A DNA stretch of 64,000 nt from Benincasa hispida (GCF_009727055.1 NC_052353.1:46374196-46438195); one strand, 5' to 3'. Shown: positions 36,660 through 48,600, counted from the first letter of the stretch. The notes: generated from the letters alone by a model not told the origin. A program made the numbers and translations.

Positions 36660-37045
36660 TTATCCCGACGTCATATTTCATCGGAAAAGTGTGGAAAATT
36701 CGTCGGGAGAGGATCTTCCGACGCATAAACGGTCGTCGGGAGTTTGGTCAGGAGAAATCCGTCGGGAGAAGATCTCTCGATGAACTTTTGAACGACGTTG
36801 GGAGTTAGGGGGAACTCTAGACGCTTATGTGGCGTCGGGAGTTAGGGGGAACTCCCGACACTTAGTATAGGTGTCGGGAGTTTTTGGAACTCCCAACGGG
36901 CTACACTGCGTCGGTAGTTCCCCCTAACCTCTGACACCTTAAAACGGCGTCCGGAGTTCCCCTAACTCCCGACACCACATAGGCGTCCAGAGTTCCCCCT
37001 AACTCCCGACGCCGTTTTAGAGTGCGTCGGGGGATCCTATATGCG
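36660..37045. repeat. CACTA subterminal repeats, TNPA-gene side
   Basis: Many copies, in both orientations, of 'cgtcgggag' / 'ctcccgacg', often extended to 'gtcgggagttagggggaac'. In En/Spm such repeats are bound by the TNPA protein. Confidence 0.8.
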
Positions 37046-38182
37046 TGGGGAGTATTAAAATTTAATATATCGTTTGTAATTTTTTAAAATTTGATCTAAA
37101 ATCCTGTGAAATGTATTATACCAAATAAAGATTCACATAAAAGAAAATGAAGTCCATTTTATAACAAGTAAAAAAATTACAATATCCAACTGTTGTCCCA
37201 ACTCTAAAGCACTTATCCATTATATTCAGAAATACATAAAAGAAGTAAAATGAGAACAACATCTAGAACACTTCTCGAACACAACGTCTTCAACAATTTT
37301 TCCAGCTCATCTTCGAACAACATTCTACAAAAAAACAAAAACATTGAAATGTTATATGGATAAACAATTTAATTTCCTCTATTTTTCAATTTTTGAAAGT
37401 CCTATATGATCTTTTAGATTGGATTCTAGTAAAAATTAAATTTGCACGAGAAGTATGTAAGAAGGGCTAGTTTATCTCAAAATAATATTGGTGCATGCAT
37501 AGGATAATGGGGTAGAATATTAGTAAAGAAATATTGTTGGAAGGGGGAAAGAAACAAAAACAAAAACCATAATAAGATTTGAGTGACCTAACTTTAGTTT
37601 ATTGACATGACAAGGCATGGCAACCTTTTTAATTGATTAATGACTTTCTAAGCAACATGTTCAAAAAGGAAACAAGTTGGCCTATTACTGATAGATATTG
37701 TTATTTTGCAATTCTTTAAATATATTGTTGTTCACTTGATTAATACCCCTAAAAGTACCACTTATTGCAATTACCCTTTCTTCTTTTATTCTAATGGATC
37801 GAAGTGGAGAGCTTTCAATTCAAATCCATATCCATTTATGCAAGTTTGGGCCTTAGGAATATTGAAACAACAATTGTTGCAGGCATTTCATTTCTCTTGA
37901 TGATAGGGATGGGCCTTGATTCTAGCCCAATCCATAGTTGGGGCTCATTGGGCTAACTACCCCTTTGCTATTTAATTTGCTTAAGTCTCCCTTTTAATTC
38001 CTTTGTTATCACAAGTTAAGGCTCCCTCTAATTGAATAATAAAAATAAGATCAAAAGAAAAGGAAAAACACAATTACACATCTTAATTAAATATAACAGT
38101 TGAGAATTTCTTATGAGTTTAGGATGAATATAACAGTTGAGAATTTCTTATTCGTTGCTTACATTACAAAATTCAGTGATAT
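37046..38182. other. CACTA non-coding stretch
   Basis: AT-rich, no gene seen. A short duplication 'acagttgagaatttcttat' is at about 38096 and about 38137. Confidence 0.5.
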
Positions 38183-38760
38183 GGCATGGTGGGATGCTTA
38201 TCTAATTTGTATGAGAGTGTTGAATCTGTTGAGGGTATCTTTGGATGTCATTACTTTGGATGTCAATCAGGGTGTGAAGCGAGGGCAATCAGGGTGTGAA
38301 GCTGCTGAGGGCATCTTTGCAAGCAAGATACATGGAGAGAGCGACACTCATGGTGAGAGCAACATTCATGGAGAGAGCGAGATACATGGTGAGAGCGACA
38401 TTCAGGGACTGTGATTGGGCTTTTAAAACATCAAGGCATGGTGGGATGCTTATCTAATTTGTATGAGAGTGTTGAAGCTTTAAATGACACATATTTACAA
38501 CCAAATCAGAGCAAAGACAGAAGCCTAATATTTGAATCTTTAGCTGATCAAATGAAGTTATACATGTGCTGTGACATTCATGGAGAGAGGGACATTCATG
38601 GAGAGAGCGACACTCATGGAGAGAGCGAGATACATGGAGAGAGCGACACTCATGGAGAGAGCGACATTCAGGGACTGTGATTGGGCTTTTGAAACATCAA
38701 GGCATGGTGGGATGCTTAATTTGTATGAGAGTGTTGAAGCTTTAAATGACATAACTAAAG
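38183..38760 (+). repeat. Two-level tandem repeat with HGESxx hexapeptide minisatellite
   Basis: A unit starting ggcatggtgggatgctta recurs at 38183, 38435 and 38701 (spacing 252 and 266 bp). Inside each full unit is an 18-bp minisatellite, 'catggagagagcgacact' and variants, that on the plus strand keeps frame as HGESDT, HGESNI, HGESEI, HGESDI and ends both times in QGL-stop. There is no start context or neighbouring exon to suggest a gene, so it is called a repeat. Confidence 0.75.
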
Positions 38761-38877
38761 ACATAACTAAACTTTGCTACCATAACTACATAAAGCTACT
38801 TAAGACATAACTAAACTTTGCTACCATAACTGCAGGATAGCAACATATTACACAACTAAATAATGTAGTAATCATAC

Positions 38878-40289
38878 CTAATTTGATGGGTCTCCTCTAT
38901 GTGATCGTACCATGTCTTCAATCATCTTTTTTATTTCTTCCATTTGTCTCGCATGATCCTCTTGCATTCTTCTCTGAACGTCTTCGAGTTCCTTAATCCT
39001 CAACTGAGTTTGTTGAAAATTGACTCTCAATTCATCCATTCCCGCATCCGTTCCTCGAGTAGATGACGAGCTTAATGACATGGTACTCCTTCTTGACTTA
39101 GGCTTAGAGTCCCAACCTAGACTTTTTGAATATCCGGGTCATATATCCAAAATCGTCTCACAGATTTCATCCCCTGTTAGTGGTTGAGAACCTTCTACAG
39201 TGGGGCTGGATTGTAATTCCAACATTTGATGCTAGACATAATAATTAAATGGGTAAGAACGAGCGACTAAAGTTAAAAGTGAAAAAAAAACACGATAGTA
39301 AAGAAAAAATTGTTACATGTGCACTTTCAACAGCCTCGTTCACAAACTTCCCACCTTTAGAGTGTGTTTCCCTAAATAGGTCAACATGTCCTATTTCTCG
39401 ATCCTCCTTTTCCTGCAACTCTGCCTGAATTTGCAGGAATGACTTTGATCCACCAACATGGTTGAATGGTAATTTCTCTCTATTCTTCCAATTCGTCATA
39501 GACATTTCCTACATTTGAAGAAAAAAAAATGTCAATAGTGTGATGTATTAGTAAATGCAGCAAATGATACACACCATAAATATTGTACCTGAAACGCTTC
39601 ACTCTCGAAGCGGTCACACAAAAAGTACCATTCTTCTGGCCTATTTTTAAGCCAACTAGGAAAACTGGCACGTGCTTGCTGAGGATCTCCACATTTTCTA
39701 TAATGTCTGTGCAAGTCTGATCTAAATTCTTTGAACGAGTTTTGCATTTGATGTTCTATGAAACGGTTAAGTCGTTGACTGGACAGATCAAGATCGAAAT
39801 GAGCCTACAAAAGAGGGAGGGAAGAATTAGCATAGATGATGTTCATGACTGTAAAAGAATAAACTTATAATTACTTACAAATAATTGACTTTTAACTAAT
39901 TCTATGAACTCGTTTGGAACCTCAGAAAAAGTACGACACAATACTGGAAATGCGGATCTCACGGCGACGCCGATCACATTACTAAAACAAACCAAATGTT
40001 GAGATATCGGTTTCGTCTCCCCCTCATTTATGAAGATTGGGATTCTCCCATGTTTTTGTACGTATTTTTCCAACTCGATGTTCCGCAAATGCTCTCGCTT
40101 CTTCCGATTGGATGCTGAGCCACTATCTGAAGAACAAAAAATTTAAAACAGTTTATGATGTATTTCAGTAAACAGAATATATTTCAAAATATACTAACCT
40201 GAAGTATCACCCACAGAAGATACCGTGTTGCCTAGATATAACTCCTGGAATTCTTCAACAGCCTCTCGTTGCCTATTAGGGGTTGACAT
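38878..40289 (-). pseudogene. CACTA second gene, Transposase_24 (TNPA-like), one premature stop
   Basis: Five exons on the minus strand: 40289-40199, 40126-39879, 39804-39589, 39508-39317 and 39231-38878, all with GT-AG borders and compatible phases (366 codons in total). It starts MSTPNRQREAVEEFQ and contains QKHGRIPIFINEGETKPIS, a helix-rich centre (SFPSWLKNRPEEWYFLCD), KFVNEAVESAH, and a C-terminal coiled coil (ELRVNFQQTQLRIKELEDVQ). These match plant En/Spm Transposase_24 proteins, thought to bind subterminal repeats. A TGA at 39141-39139 in the last exon interrupts it (I-stop-PGYSKSLGW), where the family usually has arginine. Apart from that the gene looks intact. Confidence 0.75.
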
Positions 40290-40558
40290 CGTATCTATAT
40301 AAACACAAAAGAGAGAAAACAATATTAAATTAACAATAAATACGTGTAAGCTAGAGAAAAAGAGAATTTAGTAGATACATCATTATTCATCATCGTAATC
40401 TAATCCAAATTATTATTAGGGGTTGACATCGTATCTATACAAAAACAAAAGAGAGAAAACAATATTAAATTAACAATAAATACGTGTAAGCTAGAGAAAA
40501 AGAGAATTTAGTAGATACATCATTACTCATGATCATCGTAATCTAATTCAAATTATTC
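40275..40558. repeat. 140-bp tandem duplication between the two CACTA genes
   Basis: 'attaggggttgacatcgtat' occurs at 40275 and 40415, and the following sequence (cgtgtaagctagagaaaaag, tagtagatacatcatta) is nearly identical, so the period is 140 bp. The unit includes the start codon and first codons of the TNPA-like gene. Confidence 0.85.
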
Positions 40559-41275
40559 ATCAGCACTTGAACTGTTATTGGGAGATAATTGTTCTTCATC
40601 ATCATCGTTTATGAAGTCATGATCACCATGTATAGTAATTGGTCTTTCTACAACTGTATGATCAACATCAACTCTGCATAAAGTAACCTCCTCAATGGTT
40701 TCATCCACTCCGACACCACCAACAATTTCTAGTAAATCTAGTTGTGCGTTTTCAACATCATCCACTTCCGGTACATCCCATATTCGTTTATTTTGGACTT
40801 CTTGAACAACTTTCCAATTGCTACCATTTTTTATGTCATCGATGTAAAAGACTTGTTGTGCTTGGATAACAAAGATGAAAGGCTTGTCGACATACCAAAA
40901 GTGTGATGTATTGATCGATTTGTATCCTAAATCCACATGTGTCCTATTACTTTTGTTGTTATCTGTGTCAAACCATCTACACTTCAATAAGAAAATGCGT
41001 CTTCTGTTCGCATATTGCAAATCTAATACTTCATCTACAATACCGTAGAAATTATTATCCACACTTGTATTCTCACTGATCTCCCCAGCCATTAGGACTC
41101 CACTATTTTGTGTAGCTCGACGATTATCACGCTCTACAGTATGAAAACGTACCCCATTAACAATGCATCTATTGTAAGAGCGCACCTTAGACGAAGGTCC
41201 TATTGCAAGTGAAAAGAAATCATCGGAGATATCTTCTCTCTCGCATCGTTGTAGAACCAGATAATTACGTATACA
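40553..41275 (-). pseudogene. CACTA transposase C-terminal part, DUF4216
   Basis: Open for 210 codons from a Met at 41185, with the frame continuing upstream to about 41260 (DDFFSLAIGPSSKVRSYNRC). It contains FYGIVDEVLDLQY, VFLLKCRWFD-like text (FLLKCRWFDTDNNK) and PFIFVIQAQQVFYIDD, the typical DUF4216 order, and ends in an acidic tail (HDFINDDDEEQ). In plant CACTA elements this domain is the last part of the long transposase ORF. Here it is an exon downstream of the DUF4218 exon, itself intact. Confidence 0.75.
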
Positions 41276-41349
41276 TTAAAAATGAATACGAAAAATGAAT
41301 CATCCCTCAACCGTTGCCTACAAAATGACTATATATACCTGAGATCTGA

Positions 41350-42147
41350 ACCAATCGGGAAATTTGCGTTGATGTTTTATATATAAGTCAGAGGCGCTTT
41401 GAGCTTCACGACGAATTAACCTCAAATGCTGCCTATAATATTTACCATTTAAATGTTATATCAAATGAGATACCTTAGAATTTAGAAAAGGAAAAAGTTT
41501 GAAACGTACTTACGATAGTCTGTTATTTCTTTACAATTGTTGAGAATGTACCAATGTGCAATACACTTTTCCTCCGCTAGTAGCATCCGTAAAGTTGACG
41601 CCCCTAATGGTCGTACCCTCTGCCTAAATAATTCAAATTCACCAAATATCTCGTGATCGAAAATTTTATCATCATTTCGTTCATCTCTATTGAATCTCGT
41701 TTCAATCTCACTTAGATATCGCAAGCAGAACTTCTATGATTCATTCATTGCATATGCTTCCGCTATAGACCCCTCGGGACGTGCTTTATTCCATACAAAT
41801 TGTTTTAATGTTCGTAAACTTCTTTCAATAGGATACATCCAACTGTAAATAACTGGACCCACCACTTTGGTTTCATATGGTAGATGAACTGCAAGGTGTA
41901 CCATTACATCGAAAAAGGCAGATGGGAATATTCTCTTCAATTTACAAAGTATGACTATGATGTCTGCTTGTAGTTTGTTCAAATCACTTACACATATTGT
42001 CTTTGCACATAAGGCGCGAAAGAATGTACATAACTAAACAATAGAAGTGGATACATTCTTCGGTAGGTATGCTCGAATACCAATAGGGAGTAGTCTGTGA
42101 AGCAACATATGATAGTCGTGTGTTTTCAGCCCCGATATTTTTCCATC
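41350..42147 (-). pseudogene. CACTA transposase middle part, DUF4218
   Basis: KLKRIFPSAFFDVMVHLAVH, LPYETKVVGPVIYSWMYPIE and RSLRTLKQFVWNKARPEGSI are classic DUF4218 text. A stop after AYAMNES (41734) is followed by the same-style sequence KFCLRYLSEIETRFN in the continuing region to 41482, then a donor-like gtaagt at about 41514. A short exon-like piece (HLRLIRREAQSASDLYIKHQ, about 41434-41345) follows. Confidence 0.75.
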
Positions 42148-44036
42148 TTTGTCATTGACACATTATGGTATGTTAGATACGAATCCATCAGGGAATTTCA
42201 CTGATTTCAAATACTTACAAAACGAAATCCATTCACCATTTGTTAATGTGTATGCTGCGTGTGGTTTTACAAATCTGTTCTCGACCTATATCAAGTGTAG
42301 GTCCTTTCTTATCTTCAAATCTTGTAAGTCCAATCGAGCATTCATTGAATCCTTTGTTTTTCCTTCAATATTTAACAATGTGCCCACCAAATTGTCGCAT
42401 ATGTTTTTTTCAATATGCATTACATCCAATTTATGTTGTAACAATAGTTTGGACCAATATGAAAGTTGGAAAAAAAAATACTTTTTTTAGTCCAGTTTAG
42501 AATTCGCTTTCTTTTTTTATCTTGCTTCGATGGATGTTTGCTAAGCACAGAAAAGTTTAGCATATTTATTATTCGTAATATCTCTTCTCCATTCATTACG
42601 ACTTGTGGAGGTCTACATTCAACTTTTCCATCATGTTGTCTACTTCGACGCCAACTATGATTCTCTGGAAGATAACATCGATGTCCTATAAATGATATTT
42701 TTCCTCTTATCCCACAAGTTATCTTCTTTGCATATTGGACATGCTTGATAACCTTTTGTACTCCACCCAGATAAGTCACCATACGCAGGGAAGTCATTAA
42801 TCGTCCATAATAAGGTAACATATAGTTGAAAAAGCTCACCAGCAATAGAATCATAAGTTCGCACACCAATTGTCCACAACTCTTTCAACTCTTCAATCAA
42901 CGGTTGCAAGTAAACATCAATTTCCTTTCCAGGAGATTTTGGACCAGGTATGAGCAAAGACATGAAGAAGTTTGTTTCCTTCATGCATTTCCAAGGGGGC
43001 AAATTATAAGGAATTATCACCACAGGCGACATACTATAAGAAGTGTTCATATTTCCAAACGAATTGAAGCCATCTGAAGCTAATCCCAAACGAACATTTC
43101 GAGGATCTAAAGTAAAATGAGGGAATTCACGATCAAAATGTTTCCACCCCTCTGCATCAGCTGGATGTCACAATACATCATCCATTTCAAATCGCCTATC
43201 TTTATGCTATCTCATGTCAGAAGCGTGTTCTTTTGATGCAAACAATCGTTTTAATCTCGGTATCAATGGAAATGACGCAATACCTTATGTTGTAATTTTC
43301 TACCCTTGCCATCATTAACATTGTATCGAGACTCACCACAAACAGGGCATTGTTGCAAATCTGCAAACTCTTTTCAATACAATACACAATCATATTTGCA
43401 CGCATGAATAGACTCATAACCTAGGCCTAAATCACGCAATTTTCGCTTGGCTTCATAAAAGGAAGTAGGTATAGAGGTGCCAGCTGGAAACGCTACTTTT
43501 AACAATTCTAGCAACATGTCAAACGATTTGTTACTCCAGCCATTTAGAACTTTGATATGCATCAACTTCACTAAAAAGTTTAAGGACGAAAATTGTGAAC
43601 ACCCAGGGTATAATTCATTACGTGCTTTGGTCATTAAATCCTAGAATAAGTTCGTGGTATCTCTTTCTTGACCATTAAAGGACATTTCATTATTCTCAAT
43701 CCTTCCTTCATTTGCATTTTCGTTTTCAATTGGAACTTGTAAATCGTTTATAAGATTCAACATCTCATTTTCTTCGACAGCATTACTCTCTATGCTATCT
43801 ACTTCAACATCCTGTATTGAATGACTTGTATGACTTCTAGATAAGTTTACTGGCTCTCCATGATATACCCATTGACAACATAAGGGAGATATTCTATATG
43901 TTAATATACGTCGTTCCACGATATTTATCTTTTCCCAAATTGAATTCATACAATTCTTGCATGGACATCTTATTTGTCCGGAATCATTTCATGAAACCTT
44001 GCCATATCTAAGAACTTGATACTCCTTCTCTATACT
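42148..44036 (-). pseudogene. CACTA transposase core, TNP2 / Transposase_21
   Basis: From the right: transposase-associated domain remnant (IRCPCKNCMN near 43960), an acidic segment, the N-part (43634-43374: WSNKSFDMLLELLKVAFPAG, LGLGYESIHACKYDC), CPVCGESRY, then the catalytic-region start LASDGFNSFGNMNTSYSMSP and the following YNLPPWKCMKETNFFMSLLI, IPGPKSPGKEIDVYLQPLIE, KGYQACPICKED and, near 42350, HIEKNICDNLVGTLLNI-type text. At least four in-frame stops (43641, 43374, 43207, 43168) and at least one frameshift (near 43285) disrupt it. In an intact element this enzyme (TNPD/TNP2) cuts and joins the ends. Confidence 0.8.
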
Positions 44037-44639
44037 CCACTGATAACTTATTCCTTAGTTTAATTCATTCTTTATTCATCTTTAAAAATAAATATTTTCT
44101 GACCAACTTGTAATCCAAAACAATAACTTGGATTAGAGGACAAAGTACAAAGTATTATTAAGCATTGAGTTCCATAATTTTCATTTCTTAAGGCAAAATA
44201 AACATATAGGTCCTTAGACCGCCTAAATTCTCTTAACAACTTTCAAATGTTTTATTTAGTACGTCTCCAAGCTTTCAAATGTCTTAACATTAGCAACATT
44301 AATTACCAACATTAGTAACATGCTAAAAATTAAACATTACCAACATTACCAATATGCTAGAAATTAAAAACAATGGCTTAAATTAAGATACAAAATAAGA
44401 GATAATAAATGAAATGAATGTGCATGAACCTTGATGAAAGCTCGAAAATAAACAACAAATTTGCAAGCAATGAAGAGGGAAGACGGCGACACGAAGGGGG
44501 AAGAGCAGGTGGCAGTGCAGGCGTGAAGAGGGGCGGCAATTGGGGGGAGTGGCAGGGGCGTGAAGGGAAGAAGGAAAATGGTTAGGGTTAGGGTTACTGC
44601 AAGATAATTACATGTGCACGACAAAAAGAAGGGGTCTGG
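44037..44639. other. CACTA leader region
   Basis: Between transposase start and terminal repeats. Proline-rich reading frames here show no family resemblance. 'accaacatt' words recur near 44290-44350. Confidence 0.4.
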
Positions 44640-44775
44640 TTTAAACCATACCCCTCTCCCGACGTCGCCCGGGAGACCATCAGGAACTGGAACTCCCGAC
44701 GGTCTTTTACTTCGTCGGGAGAGACCGTCTCTCCCGACGCCTTAAAACAGCGTCGGGAGTTCCCGTTTTTCTTGT
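44640..44775. repeat. CACTA subterminal repeats, transposase side
   Basis: 'ctcccgacg', 'cgtcgggag' and 'gtcgggagttcccg' occur in both orientations within about 130 bp of the end. Confidence 0.75.
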
Positions 44776-44779
44776 AGTG

Positions 44780-45316
44780 ATTCTTGTGTTGTTAGGAAGA
44801 ATAATAGAATTAGCAACATGTTCAAATCAGTAAACACATGCTTTTGAAAAACATATGTGTGTGCAGGCCCTCGAGTCAACAATCCAATCATCATTAGAAA
44901 TAGATGTAGAACAATACCGACTACATGTATGATAGAATCAGCACCAGTCTTTATAGCAACAAGTTTAAATTGAAGCATCGTGAGGATACTATGACATTAA
45001 GCAAGAGTATCATTGTTCAATGTAGTTTCAGATACAGATTCAGATGCCCATTGGACAATTTCAATAGTTTTGTTAACAGAAGCCTGATTAAGAGTTGGAG
45101 TCTTATGAACTTGATTATTCGAACGACCTTTCTGACGATATCCTAGAGGATATCCATGAAGCGTGTTACATTTATCAATAGTATGATAAAAAATATTGCA
45201 ACAAGTACATGGAGTTTGATTCTTGTTTTGTTTGGTAGAACGTTGTGTAGAGCTCTATTGTAATTGCAGAGAATTGTTGCATGGTAAATTTATCATAATT
45301 TTTGTGCATGAACTTA
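44780..45316 (-). pseudogene. Ale-like Copia gag zinc finger and protease remnant
   Basis: On the minus strand, C-C-N..YHTIDKCNTLHGYPLGY (near 45200-45140) is the Ale-type gag zinc finger. Near 44880-44780 the aspartic protease region and LPNNTRI continue directly into the text left of the CACTA element (SMHFVGTI). Stops and shifts are present. Confidence 0.7.
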
Positions 45317-46848
45317 TGTTAGAATGACTTTGCACTAGGACTAACTACGTGCGAAGCTGTATGTATGCTTTGCGATGATCACAAGTTTCCCCATATATTG
45401 TCTAGTATAACCACAATATAGGTTTCTTGGTGAGAACCGAGATCGAACACGGGGACTTATAACTAAAATGTTTGTAAAGCTAATGTGTTTGCGACAAAAA
45501 TTAAATAAATCACAGTGGAGAAGAATAACATAAGAGCATGTGATCATACATTATGCAATGAAACTAACTCGACAAGCGACGAGTAATTTAAGACTAATCA
45601 TGATAGCTTTTGAGAGAAAAACAAGTTCAATTTAGAGTAAAATTGAATGGAGAAAGCAGGGTTGGGGAAAGTCAATACCATGTTCCTAAGTTTATTGTTA
45701 CGAGTAATCCAGGCTCGTTACATCTGTTCATCGCACACCTCTTGGTGATCAGCCACATTTGTCATATCTCTATGATGCATGAACGATGTTGCATTGAGCA
45801 TAAGGTTATTTCTATCTCTAGAAACACTTCTTATTTTACGTGGTGAGTTCTACAACTACTTACCTTCTCGGGCAATTGGTTATAGCTACTTGGCTCTATG
45901 AGTGATCATAGGCAAGCATTCACTTAATCATACACTAGGAAAACAAGATTAACCCTAAAAGACTAAACTTAGCTCATGGTATTAAACTTTCCCCTTACCC
46001 CATGGAAATTAGTTTCTCATGATAAGGAAAGAAGAAATGATAAAGATAGCGAGAGTGATGAAGGTAGTCATGATAATATAAATATAGAAATAGAAATGTC
46101 GATTACAACATGACTTAATATCATAATGTTAAAATGTAATACAACAATAACAACAAGAAGTAAGTAATGGAAGTACAATTTTCAACAATCTCTTGCTTGA
46201 AACAGATGAAGTGTTTAAGCTATCGGTGACTAATGATAGTATGAAATGGAGAAGGCTCTTTCAAGCACTTTCTCCAGTGAGTTTTTCGGCGGTGAGTCGG
46301 AGGGAATTTTGGAAGTGGAAAATTCTCAGAAGTATTCTTGAATGTGCTCTTGATTTTGGTCCAAGTATTCTGTCTAAGGGCGAACTTAAACAAAATTCGA
46401 ATCTCCTCTTTATGGGCGTCAAGTATCTATTTATAGAGTCGTGTGCTGACAACTTTAGGTCTCCCGCTCTAATCAATCATCATCTATGACGTAGTTGGTG
46501 AGAATGTCAGCACTGCTATCATGGTCAACATTATGAGTTGTGGCAGAAGACCCATAGGAACTAAGTCTAAGATCCCGAGGCATGCGATTAAATATTTCTT
46601 CATCGGGTGAGAGATCGATGCATGCGGACAGATTTTGCGATCAGCTGCAAATTCTACGATCATCTAGCAAATATAAGACTTCGACACAAGTTAACTCATG
46701 ATATGTGATCAACAAGGATTTCAAGGGTACTTCAATGCAAGTATAATTTTAAGCATGAATTCTTAGTATTATCAACACATATTTAGCCTATCTAGCCTCA
46801 TTATTCTAAGTAAAAGGCTACAATAACTTGAATTCTTACAAGTTATCA
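45317..46848 (-). repeat. 3' LTR of a TGATAACT-type retroelement (element A)
   Basis: Starts on the minus strand at 46848 (TGATAACTTGTAAGAATTCA) and ends at 45317 (CATTCTAACA), 1.53 kb. 'ccccgtgttcgatctcggtt' near its end matches LTRs of Athila/Tat-like style. A purine-rich 'aaatttggagg' directly precedes it, so it is a 3' LTR and the element extends to the right. It sits in the Ale-like Copia gag region. Confidence 0.65.
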
Positions 46849-46850
46849 CA

Positions 46851-48600
46851 CCTCCAAATTTAGAATAATATTTGTCCTCAAACATATCTTGTACTAAGGA
46901 AATTCAAACTTACTCTACACCTCTAAGTTTCACTGACTAGATTATTAGAATGTTGCTTACTTGCACTCATTTCTCAAGCAACACTACTCAGTTAAGCTTA
47001 GCCACTTCTTCTAAGAAATATTTTCTAAGTTTAAATCCGATAAGCCTCCACTCAGAAACCTTTTTCTCATTTCAAACACTTTTGTTTCCTATTTTTCTAT
47101 AATGCATTCGTTCAAGAAGATTTTAAAAGCTTGCGGTCACTTATTCAATTTGGTAGCAGGGTGTTGAACTTGGTTACGAGATTCGTTTTGGCTTGCGTCC
47201 ACAAGTGTCATGCGAACATCCAACTACGATTGCATGCCAAGTTCAAGTCAACTCTTATCTTAGCTAAATTTAACTTTTGTTAGACAGTTGAGTTGTTTTT
47301 ATTTTATGCTACTTACAATGCGCTGATCTTCATCACCCACCTTCATTTTGACTTACCTGCACAGGTGTCATGCGAAGTATCCGACTATGGGTAAGTTCCT
47401 TTGACAAGTTAACTCTTATTAGGTTGGATTTTCCCTTGTGCTAACAGTGGAGTTCATTGTGGAGTTCATTGTTAATATAAACTTGTAATTTCTTTTTATG
47501 ATAATGGTAAACACAATGTTTAAGTTAAATGCATCTACTCAGACCTCTCCCACCCCCAATTTTTTTTAGAGTGGCAAGGTTCTCGTTGCTATAAACTAAA
47601 AACAAAATAAAAAATTTTGTAAAAGAGGTTTGAGCAAAGGTTTGCACACAATAAAAGTTAAATTGTCAAACTATGAAGAAACCACTAAACCTAAGTGATT
47701 TATGCAACTTTTAGTGAGTGAACTTAGTGAATTTACATAAGTATCACCATGGTTGCTAACTTGTTAACGTACAAGATTGCATAAAAAAAAATAAAAATGA
47801 ATTTCAAAAGGATAAGGCATGAAAGATAACAAATAAAGGAAGGATACAGGCAAAATAGTGAGTACAACCTAACTTAGAATTTATTTCATTAGAAACATAA
47901 TGCGATGAACTACGAAATAAATCACAAACAAAAAGATAGAAAAAAAAATTTCAACTTACATCCCCAAATTTATGTCTACGCTAGAGGATCATAGGTTCTT
48001 GTTCATTGTAGAAGCGAAGATGAGGTGGAATGTTTGGGCATGAAGATAAGAAACTAGGAAGTTGAAGTACTCATGGTTTCGTTAGATTTGGAGGGTCAGA
48101 AACTAGTGGATGATAGAGACATCTCGCAACAGAGAATTAATGGACTATCTAAGAGGTAACAATTGGTAAGTGAGCTCTATATGAATAAAGTCCCTTAATT
48201 CAGCAAGGTTGATGGATGATGCAGGTGGAAGATGCGAAGAGGGGGAACGGTGAGGGGATTGGTTCGGTAAGTGTCCAAATCCTCACAAGCTGCAGTTTGG
48301 TGTTGGTTGGATAGGCTAACATCCAAATTGAATGGGTCATCAGATTTGTCCAAAAGATGCGACAGGGAGATTTTTCTTTGGGTTCATTGGAGGGAGATTT
48401 CTATGGCGAGAGAGAGAGAGTTTTTGGATCAGAGGGAGATTAATCATTTGGATTTGTGGGAGGGGGAAGCAAGTTAAAAGTTTCAGGAAAAGGGGACAGA
48501 AGACATAAACGTCCGTGAGGAGTGAGGATCTTTAGTGGCGAAGGAGAGCAGATCAGCTCTTCAAGATCATTGCGCTTAGGGCTGGTTCCGACCACTTCTT
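46851..48600 (-). other. Element A internal region, no clear gene
   Basis: Downstream non-coding part of the retroelement. Two blocks near 47180-47260 and 47350-47440 share 'tgtcatgcgaa.atccaacta' and 'caagt.aactcttat', an internal repeat. No polymerase motifs were seen, as expected for a LARD-type element. Confidence 0.45.

Larger units (their letters stand above)
36642..44779 (-). mobile_element. Full-length CACTA (En/Spm) DNA transposon
   Basis: Ends are CACTACAGGAA (36642) and the reverse complement of TTCTTGTAGTG (44779), the diagnostic CACTACA inverted ends, flanked by a 3-bp duplication att (36639-36641, 44780-44782). Both termini carry repeated 'cgtcgggagtt' subterminal words. Internally, on the minus strand, it encodes a TNP2-type transposase with DUF4218 and DUF4216 parts, then a second gene of the Transposase_24 (TNPA-like) type. 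Length is 8138 bp. Both genes have nonsense mutations, so this copy is probably not autonomous. Confidence 0.9.
33554..45316 (-). mobile_element. Degenerate Copia element (Ale-like), split by CACTA and cut at its gag side
   Basis: Minus-strand order from the right: gag zinc finger and protease (45316-44780), CACTA insertion (44779-36642), protease end/GAG-pre-integrase/integrase (36641-35516), linker, reverse transcriptase (34832-34116), RNase H (34000-33587). A 'cttgaggggcatat' purine tract lies near 33640, so the 3' LTR starts near there and is further cut by the SINE. The gag N-terminus and 5' LTR are absent; the next retroelement LTR begins at 45317. Confidence 0.7.

Noticed and set aside
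38100..38680. Two plus-strand frames as possible small genes
   Set aside because: They are made mostly by the tandem repeat in the CACTA element and lack a start context or relatives. Kept only as a repeat and a finding.
46193..46489. 98-codon plus-strand open frame
   Set aside because: Falls wholly within the LTR of element A, antisense to it, with no known motif.
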